Shown: positions 1 through 8,839 of the stretch, in pieces
How the letters are laid out: the number at the start of each line of letters is the position of its first letter
Numbering within the stretch: the first letter of the stretch is position 1
NCBI RefSeq assembly: GCF_900116645.1
Contig: NZ_FPBO01000029.1
Location: 1 to 64,000 of the forward strand
DNA length: 64,000 nucleotides
Reading direction: 5' to 3'
Origin: Pseudoduganella namucuonensis
GTDB taxonomy: Bacteria; Pseudomonadota; Gammaproteobacteria; Burkholderiales; Burkholderiaceae_D
Position numbers and translations under genes: made by a program
The notes under the pieces: model-generated
Database searches by the model: none
The model's input: the letters and a program-made list of their open reading frames with translations, nothing else
Told to the model about the DNA's origin: nothing

Positions 1-87
1 GCGGTCCTCGGTTGTTGTTAGGCGTGAGAACCAATAACAACGCGCTTCATGGCGTGGCCGCCGACCTCTTCTCATGAAATATCCGGG

Positions 88-237
88 CTAGCGCGCCTGC
101 CGCACGCCGGGGGGCAGCAGATACCAGCCTAGCTGGCGGCGGATCTCGGCCATGGATGGCGGCGGCTCCGCGGCCTGCCTGCGCTGCCGCATGAACTGGC
201 GGAGCTGTTCCTTGCTGGGTTTTGTGGTGGTGTTCAT
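88..237 (-). CDS. Small hypothetical protein (49 aa)
   Basis: I do not recognise a family. The frame begins MNTTTKPSKEQLRQFM and ends in a proline-rich tail (LLPPGVRQAR) before a TAG stop. The start is supported by a GAGGAG ribosome-binding site 6-7 bases upstream. It lies 30 bases downstream of the transposase-domain gene on the same strand, so the two look like one transcript. The composition is charged at the N-terminus, with a short predicted helix and no signal peptide or membrane segment. It could be a conserved partner of the DUF4096 protein or a small DNA-associated protein; this is inference from linkage only. Confidence 0.55.
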   Translation of the reverse strand: MNTTTKPSKEQLRQFMRQRRQAAEPPPSMAEIRRQLGWYLLPPGVRQAR

Positions 238-267
238 TTCCGTTCTCCTCGGGGCGCCGTCGCCGGA

Positions 268-663
268 TCAGCCCATCAATGCGCTGCAGAAGGTGGCTTG
301 CTTCCTGGCCTGGACCGGCGCGGGGCCGGCGCCCGGCACGGCGCGGCCGGCGCGCCCGAGGCGCTCGGCCATCGCTTGCCAGGTGCCGTCGGCCAGCCAT
401 TGCTCGTAACGGCGGCGGCAGGTGGTGGGCGAGGGGTAGCGGGCGGGCAGCGTCAGCCAGCCGGCGCCCGTGCACAGCCGCCACAGCGCGGCGTTGACCA
501 TGGCGCGCGGATCGGCGGCGGGCCGGCCGCGCCGCGGCGCGCCCGCCCCGCCGCCGGCGGGGGAGGGCCCGTGCAGCGCGGCGATCAGTTCCCATTCTTG
601 GTCGTCCAGTTCATCGAACTGTCCAGGTGTCCGGGCCGGGTGGCCGGCTGTTAAGGTATTCAT
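268..663 (-). CDS. Stand-alone transposase N-terminal (DUF4096-like) domain protein
   Basis: The 131-residue protein matches the N-terminal helix-turn-helix domain of IS5-type transposases. An 'LDDQEWELIAAL' segment is followed by a basic 'RRGRP' linker, 'AMVNAALWRLCTGAGWLTLP', and 'YEQWLADGTW' near residue 90. No DDE catalytic domain follows, because the frame stops about 40 residues later. An AGGAGG ribosome-binding site sits just before the ATG, so it is a properly expressed short gene and not obviously a broken IS end. I saw no inverted repeats or target duplication around it. It may be a domesticated DNA-binding remnant or half of a split transposase whose catalytic half lies outside the window. 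Confidence 0.6.
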   Translation of the reverse strand: MNTLTAGHPARTPGQFDELDDQEWELIAALHGPSPAGGGAGAPRRGRPAADPRAMVNAALWRLCTGAGWLTLPARYPSPTTCRRRYEQWLADGTWQAMAERLGRAGRAVPGAGPAPVQARKQATFCSALMG

Positions 664-800
664 GGCGTTCTCCTCCTGTCCCTCGTGCGGGGCATGGATT
701 CAGTATCGCCAGCATGGGGCCTGGGCACTATCCGATATCGGCAACGCGTATCCGGAAAACGCAGCAATGTGCGGCGGGGCGGGGATGGGGCGTCCCCGCG

Positions 801-1703
801 CTAGCCCGCCAGCGTCTCCACCAGCAGGGTGCGCAGCCAGCGGTTGGCGTCGCTTTCCTCGAAATCGGCGTGCCAGTGCACGGTCACTTCGACCTCGGGC
901 AATTCCACCGGCAATTCAAAGGTCGAGAAATGGCGTCCGCCGTTCATGCTGCGGGCGGCGCTGCGCGGCAGCGTCACCGCGAGGTCGGTGCGTTGCAGGA
1001 TCTGCGGAAGCACGCTGAAGTGCGGCAACTGCAGCGCGACGGTGCGGTGCAGCTTGCGCTCGCGCAGGAAGTCCTCGATCAGCCGGTGGCTGTTGTCGGC
1101 CGAGGCCACGTGCACGTGCGCCATCGCCAGGTAGTCCTCCACCGATAGCTTGCGGCGGGTCTCTCCCGGGCGCTTGAGCGCCATGCACACATAGGGTTCG
1201 CGGAACAGGGCCTGGCTGCGGGTGTTCGGTTTCAGCGACGGCAGGTTGCCGACCGCCAGGTCCAGCCTGCCGCTGCGCAGCGCCTCCTCGATCTGCCCCA
1301 GCGGCACCTGGCACACCTCCAGCATCACGTGCGGCGCGGCGGCGCGCAGCCGTTCGCACAGGGGCGGCAGGAACACCATTTCACCGATGTCCGACATCGC
1401 GATGTGGAAGGTGCGCTTGCTGAGCGCCGGGTCGAACGGCTCGCCGTGGCGCAGCGCGTCCTGCACCACGGACATCACGCGCCGGATCGGCTCGCGCAAG
1501 GCCAGCGCGGCCGAGGTGGGCTGCATGGCGTTGCCGGAACGGACGAACAGCGGGTCGTTGAACATCGCGCGCAGGCGCCCCAGCGCGTAGCTGACGGCGG
1601 GCTGCGACAGTCCGAGCCGGGCGCCGGCCTGGGTCAGGCTGTTTTCCTCGGCGATCGCGTGAAACACGCGCAACAGGTTCAGATCGGCGTCAAGGATATC
1701 CAT
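801..1703 (-). CDS. LysR-family transcriptional regulator
   Basis: This is a 300-residue regulator of normal LTTR length. The N-terminal winged helix-turn-helix covers about residues 7-65 ('LLRVFHAIAEENSLTQAG', 'LSQPAVSYALGRLR'). The C-terminal part has the periplasmic-binding-like effector domain from about residue 95. It is transcribed divergently from the aromatic operon that starts at 1849, the usual arrangement for an LTTR that activates its neighbour in response to a pathway intermediate and represses itself. The effector is likely an aromatic acid handled by the operon, but the sequence does not say which. The ATG at 1703 gives a start right at the canonical 'LNLLRVF' N-terminus. Confidence 0.9.
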   Translation of the reverse strand: MDILDADLNLLRVFHAIAEENSLTQAGARLGLSQPAVSYALGRLRAMFNDPLFVRSGNAMQPTSAALALREPIRRVMSVVQDALRHGEPFDPALSKRTFHIAMSDIGEMVFLPPLCERLRAAAPHVMLEVCQVPLGQIEEALRSGRLDLAVGNLPSLKPNTRSQALFREPYVCMALKRPGETRRKLSVEDYLAMAHVHVASADNSHRLIEDFLRERKLHRTVALQLPHFSVLPQILQRTDLAVTLPRSAARSMNGGRHFSTFELPVELPEVEVTVHWHADFEESDANRWLRTLLVETLAG

Positions 1704-1722
1704 GGTGTTTATTCCGCCCCAT

Positions 1723-1745
1723 ATATTGATCTATTTGACCGATAT
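1723..1745. promoter_or_regulatory. Candidate LysR operator between lysR and the aromatic operon
   Basis: The divergent intergenic region holds an imperfect inverted repeat: ATATTGATC, a 5-base spacer, then GACCGATAT (7 of 9 arm positions pair). Its position, just upstream of the regulator start and about 105 bases before the operon start, fits an LTTR recognition site. This is pattern-based inference. Confidence 0.35.
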
Positions 1746-1848
1746 TCTACAGCCCACCTACACTCGATCGCAAGGTTTCAGAGGCCGTGACAGCGCCACA
1801 GCGATGGCGCGCACGGGGAGCGATTTGACGAGTAAGGAGGGGATAAGC

Positions 1849-4140
1849 ATGGCTGAGAGGTCGTTTAAAAAGGAAGTGGAGAAGCTGCGTGCCGGCGCCG
1901 GCGAGGTGTTCGCCGGCGAGGGCATCCTGGCGGTGACGAAGGCGCTGCTGCAGTCGGGCGTGTCTTACGTGGCGGGGTATCAGGGCTCGCCGATTTCGCA
2001 CCTGATGGACGTGCTGGCCGACGCCAGCGACATCATGCGGGAGTTGGGTGTGCATTTCGAGAGCAGCGCCAGCGAGGCCACGGCGGCGGCGACCTTGGCC
2101 GCCTCGGTCAACTATCCGCTGCGCGGCGCCATCACGTTCAAGGCCACGGCCGGCACCAACGTGGCGTCCGATCCCTTGTCCAACCTGGCCTCCGGCGGGG
2201 TCACCGGGGGCGCGCTGATCATCGTCGGCGAGGACTATGGCGAGGGTTCCAGCATCATGCAGGAACGCTCGCACGCCTTCGCCATGAAGTCGCAGATCTG
2301 GCTGCTGGACCCTCGGCCCAACCTGCCGTCCATCGTGCGGGCCGTCGAGAAGAGCTTCGAATTGTCCGAGGCCAGCAACACGCCGGTGATGCTGCAGATG
2401 CGCATCCGCGCCTGCCACATGCACGGGCACTTCGTGGCCAAGGACAATGTGCGTCCATCGTTCACGCTGGCCGACGCGATGAACCGTCCCTCGCGCGACA
2501 TCAGCCGCATCGTGCTGCCGCCGGCGAGCTTTGTGCACGAGGATGAAAAGATCAATCAGCGCTGGCCGGCGGCGGTGGACTTCATCCGCCGCGAGAAGCT
2601 CAACGAATTCTTCGGCGACAGCGGCGCCGACAATGGCCTGGTGATCCAGGGCGGCATGTACAACACGGTGATCCGCGCCCTGCAGCTGCTGGACCTGGCG
2701 GACGTGGAGGGCAACACCGAGGTGCCGCTGTACGTGATGAACGTGGCCTATCCCTTGATCGACGACGAACTGCGCGGCTTCTGCCAGGACAAGCGCGCCG
2801 TGCTGATGCTGGAGGAGGGCCAGCCCGAGTTCATCGAGCAGGAGGTCAACACCAGCCTGCGGCGGGTGGACATGCAGACCCGCGTGCACGGCAAGGACAT
2901 GCTGCCGCGCGCCGGCGAATACAGCACCAGCGTGGTCTTGAAGGCGCTGGTGAAGTTCTTCGACCTGTATCGTCCCGAGCTGTCGGCGTCCGAACGGCTG
3001 CCGCGGGGCGTGCGCGCGGCGCTGGCGCCGCGCCAGGTGACCATTCCCGTGCGCAAAGCCAGCGCCGCCGAGATGGCCGAGGCCGCCACCGCGGCGGCCG
3101 CGATCGCGACCGCGAAGGCGCCGGATTTCAAGGCGCCGGCGGTCATGACCGCCCCGGCTCCGGCCGTGGTGACGCTGAACGCCCCGGCACTGGACGTGCA
3201 TCCGCGGCCACCCTCGTTTTGCACCGGCTGTCCCGAGCGGCCGATTTTCACGGCGATGAAGCTGGTCGAGCGCGAACTCGGCCCCCACCACATCAGCTGC
3301 GACATCGGCTGCCACCTGTTCGCCATCCTGCCGCCGTTCAGCCTGGGGGCGACCACCATGGGTTACGGCCTGGGCTGGGCCGGCGCGTCCGCCTTCAACA
3401 CCACCGAACCCGCGCGCCGCACCATCAGCGTGATGGGCGACGGCGGCTTCTGGCACAACGGCCTGACCAGCGGTGTCGGCAACGCCGTGTTCAACAAGAG
3501 CGACAACGTGCTGGTCATCATCGACAACGGCTATTCCGCCGCGACCGGGGGCCAGGACATCCTCTCCTCCAAGGCCCGGAACGCCGACCGCGTGACCAAC
3601 CTGCCGATCGAGAAGGCGGTGCGCGGCGTGGGGGTGGAATGGGTGCGCACCATCACCAACACCTACGGCATCGGCAATATGCGCGACACCCTGCGCGAGG
3701 CGCTCACCACCAAGACGCGCGGCCCGAAGGTCATCATCGCGCAGTCCGAATGCATGCTGAACAAGCAGCGCCGCGTGAAGCCGCTGATGCGCAAATGGGC
3801 CAGCGAGGGCAAGCGCGTGGTGCGCGAGCGCTTCGGCGTCGATTCCGACACCTGCACCGGCGACCATTCCTGCATCCGCCTGTCCGGCTGCCCGTCGCTG
3901 TCGGTCAAGGACAACCCGGACCCGCTGCGCCGCGATCCCGTCGCGACGGTGCTCGACAGCTGCGTGGGCTGCGGCGTCTGCGGCGAAGTCGCCCACGCCG
4001 CGGTACTGTGCCCCTCGTTCTACCGCGCCCAGATCATCAGCAATCCCACCCGTATGGACAAGTGGGCCGCGAGGATCGCCACGGCCATCATCGGCCGTTT
4101 GCAAAAACGTCTGGCCACCCGGGAGCTGAGCTATGCATGA
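1849..4140 (+). CDS. Indolepyruvate/arylpyruvate ferredoxin oxidoreductase, alpha-type subunit
   Basis: This is the thiamine-diphosphate subunit of a 2-oxoacid:acceptor oxidoreductase (763 aa) related to IorA, which converts aryl-2-oxoacids to arylacetyl-CoA. The N-terminal POR pyrimidine-binding part runs from about residue 20 to 200. The C-terminal TPP domain carries the 'MGDGGFWHNGL' Mg/TPP motif. Near the C-terminus cysteines follow 'CVGCGVCG' with a later Cys-Pro, consistent with a 4Fe-4S site. The frame is open further upstream, but an AAGGAGG site at 1834-1840 points to the ATG at 1849 (MAERSFKKE). Its stop overlaps the next start by 8 bases, indicating translational coupling. The true substrate is unknown; nitrilase and ring-cleavage neighbours suggest an aromatic 2-oxoacid. 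Confidence 0.85.
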   Translation: MAERSFKKEVEKLRAGAGEVFAGEGILAVTKALLQSGVSYVAGYQGSPISHLMDVLADASDIMRELGVHFESSASEATAAATLAASVNYPLRGAITFKATAGTNVASDPLSNLASGGVTGGALIIVGEDYGEGSSIMQERSHAFAMKSQIWLLDPRPNLPSIVRAVEKSFELSEASNTPVMLQMRIRACHMHGHFVAKDNVRPSFTLADAMNRPSRDISRIVLPPASFVHEDEKINQRWPAAVDFIRREKLNEFFGDSGADNGLVIQGGMYNTVIRALQLLDLADVEGNTEVPLYVMNVAYPLIDDELRGFCQDKRAVLMLEEGQPEFIEQEVNTSLRRVDMQTRVHGKDMLPRAGEYSTSVVLKALVKFFDLYRPELSASERLPRGVRAALAPRQVTIPVRKASAAEMAEAATAAAAIATAKAPDFKAPAVMTAPAPAVVTLNAPALDVHPRPPSFCTGCPERPIFTAMKLVERELGPHHISCDIGCHLFAILPPFSLGATTMGYGLGWAGASAFNTTEPARRTISVMGDGGFWHNGLTSGVGNAVFNKSDNVLVIIDNGYSAATGGQDILSSKARNADRVTNLPIEKAVRGVGVEWVRTITNTYGIGNMRDTLREALTTKTRGPKVIIAQSECMLNKQRRVKPLMRKWASEGKRVVRERFGVDSDTCTGDHSCIRLSGCPSLSVKDNPDPLRRDPVATVLDSCVGCGVCGEVAHAAVLCPSFYRAQIISNPTRMDKWAARIATAIIGRLQKRLATRELSYA

Positions 4141-5740
4141 CACCACATTCACCACCACCATCCGCCAGCGGACGCCGGTGAAACCGGCGCCGGCCAAGCC
4201 CATCGGCATAGCCATCCTGGCCATGGGCGGCGAGGGCGGCGGCGTGCTGGCCGACTGGATCGTCGACCTGGCCGAGCACGAGGGCTACCCGGCGCAGAGC
4301 ACCTCGGTGCCGGGCGTGGCGCAGCGCACCGGCACCACCATCTATTACGTTGAGTTCCTGCCGCGGGCGCGGTCGGACCAGCCGCCGGTCGCGCCGGTGC
4401 TGTCGCTGATGCCGGCCGCCGGCGACGTCGACATCGTCATCGCCTCGGAGCTGATGGAGATGGGACGCGCGGTGCAGCGCGGCCTGGTCACCGCCGACAA
4501 GACCACGCTGATCGCGTCCACCAACCGCGTCTATTCGATGACCGAAAAAAGCGCGATGGGCGACGGCCGGGTCGATCCGGCGCCGTTCATCGAAGCGGCC
4601 CGCGGCGCCGCCAAGCGCTTCGTTTGCGGCGACTTCGCCGCGCTGGCCGAGCGCAGCGGCAGCGTGATCAGCGCCGCCCTGCTGGGCGCGCTGGCGGGCA
4701 CCGGCGCGCTGCCGTTCTCGCGCGAGCAGTTCGAGGCCGCCATCCGCCGCGCCGGCGTCGGCGTGGAGGGCAGCCTGAAGGCCTTCGGCGCCGGCTTCGA
4801 GCTGGCGCAAAAGGGGCCGCCGGCCGGCAAGATCGGCGCGGCCGCGGCCCATCCCGCCGCCGTCGAGCGCACGCGGCGCAAGCTGAAGGCGCTGGACGCG
4901 CGCATCGACGCCGAGTTCCCGGCGGCGGCCGGCACGGTGCTGCGCGCCGGCGTGCGGCGCCTGGCGGACTACCAGCACCTGGCCTACGCCGAGCAATACC
5001 TCGCGCGCCTGCTGCCCATCCGCGACGTGGACCGGCGCGCGGGCGACGGCGCCTCGCCGCTGCTGGTCGAGACCGCGCGCCACCTGGCCCTGTGGATGTC
5101 CTACGAGGACACGGTGCGCGTGGCGGACCTGAAGATACGCGCGACCCGCTTCCAGCGGGTGGGCAAGGAGGTCAAGGTCAAGGACGACCAACTGCTGCAC
5201 ATCAACGAGTATTTCCACCCGCGCGTGGACGAGATCGCCGACACGCTGCCGGCCTGGCTGGGCAAGCTGCTGATGCGCCCGGGCCGTTTGCGCGACACCC
5301 TGGAACGCATGACCGCCAAGGGGCGGGTGGTGCGCACCACCTCGCTGGCCGGTTTCCTGCTGCTGTACGGCGTGGCGGGCCTGCGCGGCTGGCGGCCCGT
5401 GTCGCTGCGCTACCGGCGCGAGCACGCCGAAATGGAGAACTGGCTGGGCCACATCGGCGCCCATGCCGCCCAACGTTACCCGCTGGCGCTCGAGATCGCG
5501 GCGTGCCAGCGCCTGGTGAAGGGCTATGGCGACACCCATGCGCGCGGCATGCGCAACTTCAAGCTGATCGAGGCGCTGTTGCCCAGGATGGCCGCCAGCG
5601 CCGATGGCCCGGAGCGCATGCGCCAGTTGCGCGAGGCGGCGCTCAAGGACGAGGAGGGCGCCCAACTCGCCGCCCTGCTGCGCGAATGGCAATGGCCGGC
5701 GCCGGCCCCACAGACTTTCATGGAGAAACATCATGCTTGA
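4133..5740 (+). CDS. Indolepyruvate oxidoreductase beta-type subunit with C-terminal DUF6537-like region
   Basis: The N-terminal 200 residues form the 2-oxoacid oxidoreductase gamma-type domain. They begin at 'GIAILAMGGEGGGVLADWI' and contain 'VPGVAQRTGTTIYYVE'. The remaining ~330 residues are the helical extension found fused to this subunit in aerobic bacteria (DUF6537-like). With the preceding subunit it should make a two-component arylpyruvate oxidoreductase. The ATG at 4133 overlaps the upstream stop by 8 bases, and its own stop overlaps the nitrilase start by 8 bases, so the three genes are coupled. No ferredoxin gene is present nearby; the electron acceptor cannot be read from the sequence. 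Confidence 0.83.
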   Translation: MHDTTFTTTIRQRTPVKPAPAKPIGIAILAMGGEGGGVLADWIVDLAEHEGYPAQSTSVPGVAQRTGTTIYYVEFLPRARSDQPPVAPVLSLMPAAGDVDIVIASELMEMGRAVQRGLVTADKTTLIASTNRVYSMTEKSAMGDGRVDPAPFIEAARGAAKRFVCGDFAALAERSGSVISAALLGALAGTGALPFSREQFEAAIRRAGVGVEGSLKAFGAGFELAQKGPPAGKIGAAAAHPAAVERTRRKLKALDARIDAEFPAAAGTVLRAGVRRLADYQHLAYAEQYLARLLPIRDVDRRAGDGASPLLVETARHLALWMSYEDTVRVADLKIRATRFQRVGKEVKVKDDQLLHINEYFHPRVDEIADTLPAWLGKLLMRPGRLRDTLERMTAKGRVVRTTSLAGFLLLYGVAGLRGWRPVSLRYRREHAEMENWLGHIGAHAAQRYPLALEIAACQRLVKGYGDTHARGMRNFKLIEALLPRMAASADGPERMRQLREAALKDEEGAQLAALLREWQWPAPAPQTFMEKHHA

Positions 5741-6764
5741 ACTACCGAAGTTCATCGCCGCTGCGGTGCAGGCGGCGCCGGAATTCCTGAACACCGGCGC
5801 CACCATCGACAAGGCCGTGTCCCTGATCCACGAGGCGGCGGCCGGCGGCGCGCGCCTGGTCGCCTTCCCCGAGGTGTTCGTGGCCGGCTATCCGTACTGG
5901 AACTGGATCATGACGCCGCTGGAAGGCGGCGCGTGGTTCGAGAAGCTGTACCGCGGCGCGATCTTGGTGCCGGGGCCCGAGGTGGACGCGCTGTGCGGCG
6001 CGGCGCGCCAGGCCAAGGTCAACGTCGTCATCGGCGTCAACGAGCGGGCGCCCCACAGCCTGGGTACGATCTACAACACGGTGCTCACCATCGGCTCGGA
6101 CGGACGCCTGCTGGGCCGCCACCGCAAGCTGGTGCCCACCTGGGCCGAAAAGCTGACCTGGGCGCCGGGCGACGCCAGCGGGCTGAAGGTGCACCAGACC
6201 GACATCGGTCCGCTGGGCGCGCTGGCCTGCGGCGAGAACACCAACACGCTGGCGCGCTTCGCGCTGCTGGCGCAGGGCGAGCTGGTGCACGTGGCCAACT
6301 ACATCGCGCTGCCGGTGGCGCCGCCCGACTACGACATGGCCGAGGCGATCAAGGTGCGCGCCATGGCGCACAGCTTCGAGGGCAAGGTGTTCACGGTGGT
6401 GTCCTGCTCCACGGTGTCGGAGGAGATCATCCGCGCCATGGAGCGTGAAAAGCCGGGCGCGCGCGCGCTGCTGGAACGCGGCAACAGCGCCTTCTCCGCC
6501 ATCATCGGACCGGACGGCCGGGTGGTCGGCGAGCCGCTGGTGGACGAGGAGGGCATCGTCTACGCCGAGATCGACCTGGCGCGCTGCATCCAGCCCAAGC
6601 AGATGCACGACATCGTCGGCCATTACAACCGCTTCGACATCTTCGACCTGAAAGTCAACACCGCGCCCCAGCGGGCGGTGACGCTGCATGGCGCGGAGGC
6701 GGCCGAGCCGCCCGCCCGCGCCGAGCAAGCCGACAGCGGCGCCGAATCGGCCAACACCCGTTAA
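5733..6764 (+). CDS. Nitrilase (carbon-nitrogen hydrolase family)
   Basis: This 343-residue enzyme has the complete nitrilase Glu-Lys-Cys triad: E47 in 'FPEVF', K132 in 'RKLVPT' and C166 in 'ACGEN'. Length and motifs fit true nitrilases (R-CN to R-COOH + NH3) better than amidases. The longer reading frame to 5604 is discarded, because 'ATGCTTGAACTACC' at 5733 follows a TGGAGA site and gives the standard nitrilase N-terminus. Position inside the aromatic operon suggests an aryl nitrile, for example an arylacetonitrile, as a source of the aromatic acid. It is cytoplasmic, with no signal peptide. Substrate class is inference. Confidence 0.87.
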   Translation: MLELPKFIAAAVQAAPEFLNTGATIDKAVSLIHEAAAGGARLVAFPEVFVAGYPYWNWIMTPLEGGAWFEKLYRGAILVPGPEVDALCGAARQAKVNVVIGVNERAPHSLGTIYNTVLTIGSDGRLLGRHRKLVPTWAEKLTWAPGDASGLKVHQTDIGPLGALACGENTNTLARFALLAQGELVHVANYIALPVAPPDYDMAEAIKVRAMAHSFEGKVFTVVSCSTVSEEIIRAMEREKPGARALLERGNSAFSAIIGPDGRVVGEPLVDEEGIVYAEIDLARCIQPKQMHDIVGHYNRFDIFDLKVNTAPQRAVTLHGAEAAEPPARAEQADSGAESANTR

Positions 6765-6777
6765 GAAGGAGGACAGC

Positions 6778-7881
6778 ATGCGTGAAGACATGATAGGCCG
6801 GGCCAACGTGGAGGACACGCCGGAACTGGAGGAGTACTACCGGGAACTGGCGCGGCACGAGGCCGGCGCGCTGTGGACCGTGGCCAACACCATCGAGCCC
6901 TGGTTCCCGAAATCGAGCTCGGTGGCCACGCTGTGGCGCTACCGCGACCTGCGCGAACTGGTGCTGCGCTCGGTGGACCTGGTCACGCCCGAGAAGGCCG
7001 GGCGGCGCGTGGTCATGCTGACCAATCCGCGGCGCAGGGACGTCAGCGCCAGCGTGGGCTGGCTCTATTCCGGCCTGCAGGTGATGCGGCCGGGCGAGGA
7101 GGCCAGCGCGCACTGCCACTCCGCGTCGGCGCTACGCTTCATCATGGAGGGCTCCGGCGCCTACACGGTGGTCGACGGCCACAAGATGACGCTCAACGCG
7201 CGCGACTTCGTGCTCACGCCCAACGGCACCTGGCACCAGCACGGGGTGGAGGAGGATGGCGCCTGGTGCGTATGGCAGGACGGCCTGGACATCCCGCTGG
7301 TGAACGCGCTGGAAGCGAACTTCTACGCGGTGCACCCCGATCTGGCGCAGTCCCCCACCTACCCGGTCGACGACTCCACGCTGACCTTCGGCGGGCCGGG
7401 CCTGCTGCCGGTGAACTTCAAGTGGGACAAGCCCTACTCGCCGCTGTTCAAGTACCAGTGGGACGCCACCTACGAGGCGCTGCGCAACTACGCGCGCGTG
7501 ACGGACGGCTCGCCATACGACGGCATCATCCAGCAGTTCGTCAATCCCATGACGGGCGGGCCGGTGATGCAGACCATGGGCGCCGCCATGCAGATGCTGC
7601 GTCCCGCCGAGCGGACGAAGGCGCACCGCCACACCGGCAGCGTGATGTACCAGGTGGCCAAGGGCAGCGGCTATTCGGTCATCGGCGGCAAGCGCTTCGA
7701 CTGGCGGGAGAAGGACATCTTCTGCGTGCCGTCCTGGGAGGTGCACGAGCACGCCAACCTGTCCGCCACCGAGGACGCCTGCCTGTTCTCCTTCAACGAT
7801 TTTCCCGTCATGCGCGCCCTCGGCCTGTACCGCGAGGAGGCGTGGGACGACAACGGCGGCCATCAGATCGTCGCCGCCTAG
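6778..7881 (+). CDS. Gentisate 1,2-dioxygenase-like bicupin ring-cleavage enzyme
   Basis: This 367-residue protein has two cupin domains. The N-terminal one carries the iron-binding 'AHCHSASALRF' and 'TWHQHG' motifs around residues 105-155; the C-terminal one carries 'KAHRHTGSVMY' and 'VHEHAN'. The overall plan matches gentisate 1,2-dioxygenase and the related salicylate and 1-hydroxy-2-naphthoate dioxygenases, which open a dihydroxylated ring with O2 and Fe(II). The start is fixed by AAGGAGG seven bases before the ATG at 6778. It lies 13 bases after the nitrilase. The next two genes could process maleylpyruvate, which supports gentisate as substrate, but no hydroxylase that makes gentisate is in the window. 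Confidence 0.83.
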   Translation: MREDMIGRANVEDTPELEEYYRELARHEAGALWTVANTIEPWFPKSSSVATLWRYRDLRELVLRSVDLVTPEKAGRRVVMLTNPRRRDVSASVGWLYSGLQVMRPGEEASAHCHSASALRFIMEGSGAYTVVDGHKMTLNARDFVLTPNGTWHQHGVEEDGAWCVWQDGLDIPLVNALEANFYAVHPDLAQSPTYPVDDSTLTFGGPGLLPVNFKWDKPYSPLFKYQWDATYEALRNYARVTDGSPYDGIIQQFVNPMTGGPVMQTMGAAMQMLRPAERTKAHRHTGSVMYQVAKGSGYSVIGGKRFDWREKDIFCVPSWEVHEHANLSATEDACLFSFNDFPVMRALGLYREEAWDDNGGHQIVAA

Positions 7882-7917
7882 CAACCCTCCCGTTCACCAC
7901 CACAACAAGAGAAGACC

Positions 7918-8826
7918 ATGAAACTGATCACCTACCAAACCCGCAACCTGCAGACCCGCCTGGGCGCCCTGGTGGACGGCTACGCCGTCGATATCGAGCG
8001 CCTGGGCGCGGCCGCCGGCGTCGGCCTGCCCGACAACATGCTGGACTTCATCGACGCCTCGCCGGTGGCGCTGCAGCGCACCCGGGAGCTGCTGGACCGG
8101 CACGCCGGCAAATGGCCGCTGAACGTCGCCACGCCGGTGGCCAATGTCCGCCTGCTGGCGCCGATCCCGCGGCCGCGCAAGAACATCTTCGGCATCGGCC
8201 TCAATTATGTCGAACACGTGGCCGAATCGGCGCGCAACCTGGACACCGCCAAGGACCTGCCCAAGCAGCCGGTGGTGTTCTCCAAGCCGCCCACCGCGGT
8301 GATCGGCCCGGGCGACGCGATCGGGCACAACGCCCAGGTCACCCAGCAGCTGGACTGGGAAGTGGAACTGGCGGTGGTGATCGGTTCCACTTGCCGCCGC
8401 ACCGGCCAGGAGGAGGCGATGGACAAGGTGTTCGGCTACACCGTCCTGAACGACATCAGCGCGCGCGACTGCCGGCGCGCGGGCCAGTGGATCTTCTCCA
8501 AGGGGCAGGACACCTACGCGCCCATGGGGCCGTGCATCGTCACCGCCGACGAGGTGCCGGATCCGCACAACCTGAACCTGTGGCTGAAGGTGAACGGCCA
8601 GGTCAAGCAGAACTCCAACACGCGCCACCTGTTGTTCAAGATCCCGGCGCTGATCGCCGACATCAGTTCGGCCATCACGCTGGAGCCGGGCGACATCATC
8701 GCCACCGGCACCCCCGCCGGCGTGGGCGCCGGCATGGATCCGCAGGAATGGCTGTGGCCCGGCGACGTGGTGGAGCTGGGCGTCGAGTCGATCGGCGAAC
8801 TGCGCAACCCGGTTGTGGCGGTGTGA
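7918..8826 (+). CDS. Fumarylacetoacetate hydrolase-family protein (acylpyruvate hydrolase)
   Basis: This is a 302-residue FAH-family hydrolase. The core signature begins at 'RPRKNIFGIGLNYVEH' (about residue 85), followed by the 'DWEVELAVVIG' metal-ligand motif, 'GYTVLNDISARD', and the C-terminal 'LEPGDIIATGTPAGVG'. The family hydrolyses C-C bonds in acylpyruvates. Next to a gentisate-type dioxygenase it would cut maleylpyruvate or fumarylpyruvate to pyruvate plus a C4 diacid. No glutathione-dependent maleylpyruvate isomerase is present, so direct hydrolysis to maleate is the simpler reading. It sits 36 bases after the dioxygenase and 13 bases before the maleate isomerase. Confidence 0.87.
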   Translation: MKLITYQTRNLQTRLGALVDGYAVDIERLGAAAGVGLPDNMLDFIDASPVALQRTRELLDRHAGKWPLNVATPVANVRLLAPIPRPRKNIFGIGLNYVEHVAESARNLDTAKDLPKQPVVFSKPPTAVIGPGDAIGHNAQVTQQLDWEVELAVVIGSTCRRTGQEEAMDKVFGYTVLNDISARDCRRAGQWIFSKGQDTYAPMGPCIVTADEVPDPHNLNLWLKVNGQVKQNSNTRHLLFKIPALIADISSAITLEPGDIIATGTPAGVGAGMDPQEWLWPGDVVELGVESIGELRNPVVAV

Positions 8827-8839
8827 GATGGAGGCGAAC

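Noticed and set aside
11-41. Short inverted repeat (GTTGTT with AACAAC) at the left edge
   Set aside because: Six-base arms of low complexity near the window edge; too weak to call an IS end or terminator.
1747-4224. An 825-codon minus-strand frame opposite the oxidoreductase alpha subunit
   Set aside because: His/Arg/Gly-rich translation typical of a shadow frame; no domain and no start signal, and it overlaps a well-supported gene completely.
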